A stretch of DNA of 7,017 bases from contig CALVRY010000059.1 of assembly GCA_944358755.1 (NCBI GenBank), positions 1 to 7,017 of the forward strand. The letters run 5' to 3'. The notes beneath the pieces are model-generated. The model was not told where the DNA came from. It searched no databases and worked only from the letters and a program-made list of their open reading frames with translations. This stretch comes from an uncultured Bacilli bacterium. Lineage in GTDB: Bacteria > Bacillota_I > Bacilli_A > RFN20 > CAG-826. The stretch's first letter is position 1; every line of letters starts with the position of its first letter. This document shows positions 1-5,196 of this stretch, piece by piece. A program made the translations under genes and the position numbers.

Positions 1-204
1 AATTGTCATTGGTAAACAAAGAATTTTTCCAGTGATATTTTTGTTATATAATTCTTTATTATTTTGATCACTAACAAAAACTTCTTTTTTATTCATTAAA
101 GCTGATTTTTGAAAACTTGCTAAAGTGTTAAAACCTTGATGAGAAACTGCAGCTTCTCCCTTAAATGTGCCTTTAGCAATAACTCTTCCCTTAAATTCTT
201 TCAT
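1..204 (-). CDS. aconitase X small (swivel-domain) subunit, DUF126, partial
   Basis: Only the first 68 codons are present; the frame stays open to the window edge. The product is expected to be the small subunit that closes over the active site of the AcnX large subunit, forming a cytoplasmic hydro-lyase heterodimer. Visible features are the N-terminal strand with KGRVIAKG-like and KGEAAVS segments (residues 5-21), and GKILCLP at 59-65, which matches the family's GKIL..P just before the GS(S/T) serine loop. That loop lies off-window. The stretch between (about 30-58) lacks the glycine-rich GGvDp.tG and the D..H.L that I associate with the family, so this is a divergent member. The start ATG lies one base after the stop of the large-subunit gene, with AAGAAGG nine bases upstream. 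Identification rests on weak sequence similarity plus the strong genomic context. Family members are usually about 130-140 residues, so roughly half is missing here. Confidence 0.8.
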   Translation of the reverse strand, partial: MKEFKGRVIAKGTFKGEAAVSHQGFNTLASFQKSALMNKKEVFVSDQNNKELYNKNITGKILCLPMTI

Positions 205-205
205 C

Positions 206-1507
206 TTAATAAACCTTCTTTCCAGCAAGAATTGCTAAAATTTCTTCATCTTTAAAATAACGCGCCATCGAATATGTTCTTAATTTATTCGAGTTTGTCA
301 TGATTGGCTTAGAATGCGTGATAGGGTTATTTGTATACATCAAAGGACAAATTGAAGAAATTGTAACCCCCATCTTATAAAGTTCATCATATTTAGCTTT
401 TTCTTCTTTCTTAAAGCGAGCTAAAACTTTTGGAGGAGTATTTAAAACACATTTACAGCTAACTTTGGCTTTTCCGTTTTCTTTAAGTGCCTTTTTGATA
501 TCTTCGTGCCACTTATTTAATTGATAATAATTTAAATGAGGGCAACCAATAAAACAAAGCTTTGGATCACTTTCTTTATTTTTCCACATAATTGGATAAG
601 ATTTATAAACCCTTTCAATCTCTCCATCATCAATTACGTAAACTTTTGCGCCTTCTTTAATTAATTTTTCTTTTTCTTCTTTAGCTTCAGGAGTAAGTCC
701 GTCAATATGGAAAAGTCCAACCGCACCATTTGATGCGCTAGCTGCACCAAAATCTTTTAAATAAGCTTCAACTTTATCATCAATTTCTGTGCCTAAAAAT
801 TTATCAAGTCCATAAACATAAGGTACTTCTTCCATAACTTTCATTCCAATTGCACTGCCTAAAATTTGTGCCTCTGGAAGTTTTGTAGTTTTAACTTCAA
901 TAATCCAAGTCGCTGTTCTTCCTTCATCAGTTAAAAGACCAAATTCAGGAACATAACCAATAAGAGAGCCAAATAAATCGAGCATTCCACTATTTCTATT
1001 GCAGCGTGCTCCTAAAACTGAGTTAGCAAAAACAACAGCACTACTTTCTGCCCAGCTCAACACATCACCTTTTTGAGGTCTATTTCCACATTCTTTTAAG
1101 TAAGATGCACAAGAAAAAGAATCTTTATCGGTTAAACCAGCTTCTCTGAGTTGCTTTTCATATTCTTCTTGCTTACCATATAAAATCTTATTAAATACGA
1201 TTTTTTCTAATAAATTGCATTTAACATTTTTATAATCGATAGGACGAGGATCGCAGGTAAAGCCGCCTTCAGCTTTAATTCCTTCTTTATTAATTTCATC
1301 CATTGTTTTAAAAAGTGGTTTTAAAAGTGGAATACCAAAAGATGTGACAAGATGTCCTTCTTTGTGGGTAACTTTTACCATTCTTTTTGCGCCAAAGATG
1401 TCGCCAAAAAGAACGAGAGTTTCGAGGATTTTTTTCTTGGTTTCACCTTCTTTTCCTTCTAAAATCGCTTTTAATTCATCATTTAATTCCATTTTATGTT
1501 CAATCAT
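206..1507 (-). CDS. aconitase X large (catalytic) subunit, DUF521
   Basis: This 433-residue cytoplasmic protein is a hydro-lyase of the aconitase superfamily. Characterised AcnX enzymes dehydrate cis-3-hydroxy-L-proline (bacteria, fungi) or 5-phosphomevalonate (archaea); the substrate here is unknown. The hallmark is at 152-171, WAESSAVVFANSVLGARCNR, where most relatives I recall have Thr or Ser in place of Cys169. It is followed by LDLFGSLIGYVPEFGLLTDE. GCPH lies at 321-324, with Cys322 a likely Fe-S ligand; Cys387 in SSICPL is a second candidate; PIMTNSNK at 401-408 matches the family's TNSGK. The Cys I would expect near the C terminus seems to be replaced in FKDEEILAILAGK (418-430). Length is normal for a separate large subunit. 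The start at 1507 has AAGGAG 12 bases upstream and sits one base after the upstream gene's stop. Met6 is a possible but unsupported alternative. The family call is firm; the reaction is not known. Confidence 0.92.
   Translation of the reverse strand: MIEHKMELNDELKAILEGKEGETKKKILETLVLFGDIFGAKRMVKVTHKEGHLVTSFGIPLLKPLFKTMDEINKEGIKAEGGFTCDPRPIDYKNVKCNLLEKIVFNKILYGKQEEYEKQLREAGLTDKDSFSCASYLKECGNRPQKGDVLSWAESSAVVFANSVLGARCNRNSGMLDLFGSLIGYVPEFGLLTDEGRTATWIIEVKTTKLPEAQILGSAIGMKVMEEVPYVYGLDKFLGTEIDDKVEAYLKDFGAASASNGAVGLFHIDGLTPEAKEEKEKLIKEGAKVYVIDDGEIERVYKSYPIMWKNKESDPKLCFIGCPHLNYYQLNKWHEDIKKALKENGKAKVSCKCVLNTPPKVLARFKKEEKAKYDELYKMGVTISSICPLMYTNNPITHSKPIMTNSNKLRTYSMARYFKDEEILAILAGKKVY
214..220 (-). 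promoter_or_regulatory. ribosome binding site of the AcnX small subunit
   Basis: AAGAAGG on the minus strand ends nine bases before the ATG at 204-202. It lies inside the last codons of the large-subunit gene. This supports the chosen start and points to translational coupling across the TAA-G-ATG junction. Confidence 0.55.
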
Positions 1508-1508
1508 A

Positions 1509-3770
1509 TTAAATTTTTGCTCCTTTTCTAAAAGCAGTACGTGTTGCTTCCCAAACTCTACCTGGTTTAATCGCGTCTCCTACTTTATAAATTTCTTTTG
1601 CTGCGTGTGCCTTTACAAGTTCATCATATAAAGCAGTTTCACTACGAGAACCAAGTGCAAGAATTAAAGCATCCATCATGATTTCTTCTTTTTTCCATGT
1701 GTCTTTAATTGGTTTTAATTTATCAATTGGGTTTTCAATATTTTCTGGTAGGATTGGTGCCCAACACACGTATGGATTTGGTTTATTTTTAGATGTATTA
1801 ACACTTACTTCAATTGAATTGTCATTAACTTTAAGAAGTTTAGTCATGTTGCGAAGTTCAACTTTTCCTTCATCAAGATAATGAATTAAATGTGATCTAT
1901 TTGCAGTACAAAGATGATTCATCATATATTTATCCATCTCAATAACTGCGACTTTTTTATTTAATTCATAACGTAAGAAATAAGCCATTTCACATCCAAC
2001 CATTCCGCCTCCTGCAACAATAATATTTTCAAAATCTTTGAGTTTTGCAGGGTTTTTGAAAATTTCATCTGCTAAAAATACATTTTTCTTATCAGCGCCA
2101 GGAATGTTAGGTTTGACTTCTTTTGCGCCCGTTGCACAAATTATTACGTCATATTTATCTTTAATTTCATCTAGTTTTACTACTTTAGAAAGCTCAAGTT
2201 TGAAGCCTTTATTTTCTTTAAGTTTACTTACTTCTTCTTCTAAGAAATGAAGATAATTTTTCATTTCGTATTTAATTTTTGCAACACTTGCTTCGATAAG
2301 TTGTCCACCAATATGGTCTTCTTTTTCAAATAGATCAACTGAGTGACCTCTTCTTAAAAGAGTTTTTGTGATCATTATGCCAGAAGGGCCGGCACCAATT
2401 ACTAAACATTTTTTCTTGGTTTCACTTGGAGTTACTTCATTAGGGAATTCCCATTCAAAGGAAGTTAAAGGATTAACCGCACATTGAGGGTGCCCGCCTT
2501 CAACAAATTCATTTAGACAGCCTTCTTGACAACCAATACAAGGTCTAATCGACATTGTTTCACCTTTATAGGCTTTATTTACCCAATCTGGATCAGCAAG
2601 AAGAGGCCTGCCAAGCATTACCATATCACATTTATTATCTCTTAATGCTTCTTCTGCTAAATCTGGATAGCCAAGTTTTCCAACAGCAACTACTGGTACT
2701 TCTTGTCCTTTATTAGATTTAATTCCTTTTTCTTTAAAATATGCTTTTACAAGTTCAGAAATTTCAAGGAAACATCCAGCAGGCATTGAACTTGGTGGAT
2801 GAGGCAAGAACCAGTTGTCGTAACAGCCAAGATCAACATCAAAAACATCAACCCCTGCTTTAACAAGATTTACCATAAATCTTAATGTTTCATGTACTTG
2901 TCTTTCTTTTCTGAAACGTTTTAATGGTTTAACGTTTCTCATTTTTTCTTTATATGTAGCATTTAATGCTAAAGATAAGTCGATACGGTACATAATTGGA
3001 TAGTCTGGTCCAACTCTTTTACGAATTTCTTTAACCATATCAACCGCAAATCTTTCTTTATTAGCATATCTTCCAAGTTTACGATGGTTAAAAGCTCTAT
3101 TTGAAACTTGTTCTAATAAATAACCTTCGTGACCATGGAGATAGACTCCATCAAGATTTAAAGCTTTAGCATCAGCGCTTGCTTGACCAATCTTTTTAAT
3201 TATTTTCTTTAAAGAATGATCACTCAATCTTAAACAAGGTACAGCGCTCATATACCAGTTTGGGTTGAATGATGCTGAACGAGGGAAAGAATGTTGAGTA
3301 ATTAAACATTGAGGATTCCCAACTCTACCAAGACCTGGTGTCAATTGAACAAAGACTTTTGCATCGTGAGCGTGGCAAAGCATTGCTAAATCTCTCCAAG
3401 CAGGATAAACAGTTCTTGTTCGATCAATTCGAGGGAAATAAGTTAAATCACCAAGTTCAATTAATGATTTATCAATTCCATAACTTACTGGAACTAGACC
3501 AGTAGTGATTAAACCAACTCCACCTCTTGCTCTTGCTTCAAAATATTTGAGCATCATTTGATTTGGTCGACCAGTTTCTTCGGCCATATCGATGTTACCC
3601 ATTGGGGCCATTACTATCCTATTTTTAATTTCACAATTATTAATTTTTATAGGCGTGAAAATTGAACTATAAGGATATAATTTATTTTCCATTTTAGGTA
3701 TAGGAAAACCTTTATCCCACCAAGAATCATAGCGAGACAACAAATCGAAAATTTTCTTCTCGTAATCCAT
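1509..3770 (-). CDS. FMN/FAD/[4Fe-4S] NADH-dependent 2-enoate reductase-like oxidoreductase (Old Yellow Enzyme family)
   Basis: This 753-residue cytoplasmic enzyme has the full three-part layout of 2-enoate reductase, 2,4-dienoyl-CoA reductase and trimethylamine dehydrogenase. An FMN-binding TIM barrel (about 34-400) carries RIVMAPMGN (51-59), FVQLTPGLGR (140-149), HGHEGYLLEQ (212-221) and the FMN-phosphate end VGKLG...MLGRPLLADPDW (363-396). A Cys cluster follows, C411-x2-C414-x3-C418-x11-C430, for [4Fe-4S]. The C-terminal half has two Rossmann folds: GAGPSG (459-464) for FAD and GGGMVG (587-592) for NAD(P)H, closing with a GDA motif (731-733). The family passes hydride from NAD(P)H through FAD, Fe-S and FMN to an activated C=C bond. 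The substrate is unknown; an enoate made by the AcnX next door is a reasonable guess. The start has TAAGGAG six bases upstream. It is the first gene of the operon. The usual YGGSxENR loop is replaced by KLGRYANKERF (231-241), indicating a distinct subfamily. No truncation or frameshift is seen. Confidence 0.9.
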   Translation of the reverse strand: MDYEKKIFDLLSRYDSWWDKGFPIPKMENKLYPYSSIFTPIKINNCEIKNRIVMAPMGNIDMAEETGRPNQMMLKYFEARARGGVGLITTGLVPVSYGIDKSLIELGDLTYFPRIDRTRTVYPAWRDLAMLCHAHDAKVFVQLTPGLGRVGNPQCLITQHSFPRSASFNPNWYMSAVPCLRLSDHSLKKIIKKIGQASADAKALNLDGVYLHGHEGYLLEQVSNRAFNHRKLGRYANKERFAVDMVKEIRKRVGPDYPIMYRIDLSLALNATYKEKMRNVKPLKRFRKERQVHETLRFMVNLVKAGVDVFDVDLGCYDNWFLPHPPSSMPAGCFLEISELVKAYFKEKGIKSNKGQEVPVVAVGKLGYPDLAEEALRDNKCDMVMLGRPLLADPDWVNKAYKGETMSIRPCIGCQEGCLNEFVEGGHPQCAVNPLTSFEWEFPNEVTPSETKKKCLVIGAGPSGIMITKTLLRRGHSVDLFEKEDHIGGQLIEASVAKIKYEMKNYLHFLEEEVSKLKENKGFKLELSKVVKLDEIKDKYDVIICATGAKEVKPNIPGADKKNVFLADEIFKNPAKLKDFENIIVAGGGMVGCEMAYFLRYELNKKVAVIEMDKYMMNHLCTANRSHLIHYLDEGKVELRNMTKLLKVNDNSIEVSVNTSKNKPNPYVCWAPILPENIENPIDKLKPIKDTWKKEEIMMDALILALGSRSETALYDELVKAHAAKEIYKVGDAIKPGRVWEATRTAFRKGAKI
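1520..1525 (-). promoter_or_regulatory. ribosome binding site of the AcnX large subunit
   Basis: AAGGAG on the minus strand lies within the last codons of the oxidoreductase gene, 12 bases before the ATG at 1507. The spacing is slightly long, but no comparable site precedes Met6, so it favours the first ATG. Ribosomes ending at the TAA (1511-1509) would be in place to restart. Confidence 0.6.
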
Positions 3771-3785
3771 GTTTTTCTCCTTAAA

Positions 3786-3829
3786 TTATCTAAAATTATT
3801 ATAAACTATTGCTTCTTAAAATTAGATAA
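3786..3829. repeat. 8-bp inverted repeat flanking the leftward -10, candidate operator
   Basis: TTATCTAA at 3786-3793 and its exact reverse complement TTAGATAA at 3822-3829 are separated by 28 bases that contain the TATAAT box of the leftward promoter. A repressor bound to both arms would cover the promoter. The region is very AT-rich, so an 8-bp match could arise by chance. Confidence 0.3.
3798..3803 (-). promoter_or_regulatory. candidate -10 element for the oxidoreductase-AcnX operon
   Basis: A perfect TATAAT on the minus strand lies 27 bases upstream of the oxidoreductase ATG. It would give a leader of about 20 bases holding only the Shine-Dalgarno site. The hexamer at 17-base spacing (TCTAAT) is a poor -35, and no TGn extension is present. 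The promoter may therefore be weak or need an activator, or the match may be incidental in AT-rich DNA. Confidence 0.45.
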
Positions 3830-3844
3830 AAAGTTGAATTTATG

Positions 3845-3866
3845 GCTAAAAATAGAAGCTAAAAAT
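3845..3866. repeat. 9-bp direct repeat in the divergent intergenic region
   Basis: GCTAAAAAT occurs at 3845-3853 and again at 3858-3866, a 13-base period. It lies between the two candidate promoters and is a possible binding site for a regulator. It includes the few G and C bases in that stretch, which makes it a little less likely to be chance, but no regulator gene is visible in the window. Confidence 0.3.
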
Positions 3867-3899
3867 TTACAATTTCTTAACGAACATTTAAAAATATTT

Positions 3900-3928
3900 T
3901 CGACTTAGATATATATAAAAGATAAAAT
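3900..3928 (+). promoter_or_regulatory. candidate sigma-A-type promoter of the isomerase-like gene
   Basis: TCGACT (3900-3905, four of six matches to TTGACA), a 17-base spacer and TAAAAT (3923-3928, five of six matches to TATAAT) form a plausible housekeeping promoter. Transcription would begin near 3935, about 19 bases before the ATG, leaving room for the AAAGGAG site at 3937-3943. The spacer holds an alternating TA run (3909-3916). Confidence 0.5.
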
Positions 3929-3953
3929 TTTTACATAAAGGAGATATAAATCG

Positions 3954-5150
3954 ATGAAAATTAAAATTTATGCAATTCAATCTCAATTATCTAATCAAAG
4001 AATTTTGTTAGAAAACACCAATATTTTAATTAATAATCTAAAAGATTACGAAATCGAAACAGAAATCGTAAACAACGTTGAAGATTTATACGAAAACGCT
4101 GATTTATCATTAATTTTGGTTCAATCAGGTGGTAGTGAAAATTTATTTATTGAAAATTTTGGTAAATTTAAAGAACCATATTATTTTTTAACTTATGGCG
4201 AAAACAATTCATTAGCTGCATCTTTAGAAATTATGGCTTTTTTAAAAAATCATAACTTAAAAGGCGAAGTTTTACATGGTGAAAACGAATATTTAGCTAA
4301 AAGAATTAAAACATTGGCTGTCGCTCCATCAAACAAAAAAGCTGAAGCAAATTTAGGTTTAATTGGAAAACCATCAGATTGGCTAATTTCATCAGATGTC
4401 GACAAAAATATCGCGTTAGAAAAATTTGGAATCAATTTAGTCTATGTTCCAATTCAAGAATTAAGCCAAGAATATGAGAAAAATATTGCTTTTGAAAACG
4501 AAAAAGTTTTAGGCGGACATCCATTCGATCCAAAAGAAATTTCTAAAGCCGAACATTTATACAACGCCATCAAAACTATCGGTAAAAAATATGATTTAAA
4601 AGGATTTGCGATTCGTTGCTTTGATTTACTTGGTAGTTTAAAGACAACTGCTTGTTTAGCTTTATCACATTTTAATGATGATGGAATTATTGGCACTTGC
4701 GAAGGCGATGCTCCTTCTTTAATTGGAATGTATTTAGTAAGAAAAATCTTAAATGAACCTTCTTTCCAATCAAATCCTTCAAAAGTAAACGTTGATAAAA
4801 ACGAAATTTTATTAGCACATTGTACAATTCCACTAAAAATGTGCAAATCATTCGATCTCGATACTCACTATGAATCTGGAATTGGTGTTGGAATTCATGG
4901 TGAAGTTAAAGAAGGAGATGCCACAATTTTTAGATTAAATTCAGCATTAAATGAATGCTTCATTCAAGAAGGCACAATCGAAAAAAATCAATATAAAGAC
5001 AGACTGTGCAGAACCCAAATCATTTGCCATTTCCCTGAATTGAATAAAATTTTAACTTCACCGCTTGGCAATCACGAGCTAATTATTCTTGGCCATCATA
5101 AAGAAAAACTACTTAAATATTTAAGCGAAAAAGGTGTAAAAATTATATAA
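3954..5150 (+). CDS. L-fucose/L-arabinose isomerase-like family protein
   Basis: This 398-residue protein has no signal peptide or membrane segment and is probably cytoplasmic. It resembles the sugar-isomerase-like family (COG2407 type), in which few members have a proven substrate; it is clearly shorter than true L-fucose isomerase (about 590 residues). Seen motifs: GLIGKPSDWLISS at 135-147, a linker strand between the two halves; VYVPIQEL (163-170); RCFDLL (221-226); TACLALSHFNDDGIIGTCEGDAPS at 232-255, the family hallmark with Glu250 and Asp252; AHCTIPL at 288-294; THYESGIGVGI (304-314); and GNHELIILG at 372-380, where His374 may be a metal ligand. Ligand roles are inferred from family pattern. 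Ketose/aldose isomerisation is possible but unproven. AAAGGAG ten bases upstream supports the start. It is divergent from the oxidoreductase-AcnX operon and followed directly by a terminator, so it is probably a single-gene transcript. Confidence 0.82.
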   Translation: MKIKIYAIQSQLSNQRILLENTNILINNLKDYEIETEIVNNVEDLYENADLSLILVQSGGSENLFIENFGKFKEPYYFLTYGENNSLAASLEIMAFLKNHNLKGEVLHGENEYLAKRIKTLAVAPSNKKAEANLGLIGKPSDWLISSDVDKNIALEKFGINLVYVPIQELSQEYEKNIAFENEKVLGGHPFDPKEISKAEHLYNAIKTIGKKYDLKGFAIRCFDLLGSLKTTACLALSHFNDDGIIGTCEGDAPSLIGMYLVRKILNEPSFQSNPSKVNVDKNEILLAHCTIPLKMCKSFDLDTHYESGIGVGIHGEVKEGDATIFRLNSALNECFIQEGTIEKNQYKDRLCRTQIICHFPELNKILTSPLGNHELIILGHHKEKLLKYLSEKGVKII

Positions 5151-5179
5151 AAAAGGCCTCAAAAAAAGAGGTCTTTTTT
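5149..5179. terminator. bidirectional intrinsic terminator
   Basis: A 12-bp stem pairs 5149-5160 with 5168-5179 around a seven-A loop. The core is GGCCTC against GAGGTC with one G-T pair, and the outer six pairs are A-T. Read rightward it ends in TTTTTT; read leftward it ends in TTTTTTATATAA. It lies between two convergent genes and starts at the stop codon of the isomerase-like gene, so one hairpin can serve both transcripts. Confidence 0.88.
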
Positions 5180-5196
5180 CAAAAACCCTGCAAATC

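Noticed and set aside
1490..1492. Met6 as alternative start of the AcnX large subunit
   Set aside because: No good Shine-Dalgarno site precedes it, while the first ATG has AAGGAG and the same one-base junction as the next gene.
1344..1631. Plus-strand open frame of 95 codons across the AcnX/oxidoreductase junction
   Set aside because: It is antisense to two well-supported genes and its translation is a Phe/Ser-rich shadow with no recognisable domain.
3771..3953. Riboswitch or small RNA in the divergent intergenic region
   Set aside because: Both inferred leaders are only about 20 bases long and I see no stable hairpin or known riboswitch core.
4454..4846. Antisense open frame of 130 codons on the minus strand
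   Set aside because: It lies wholly inside the isomerase-like gene, has no Shine-Dalgarno site that I could see and resembles no family I recognise. The plus-strand protein has clear family motifs.
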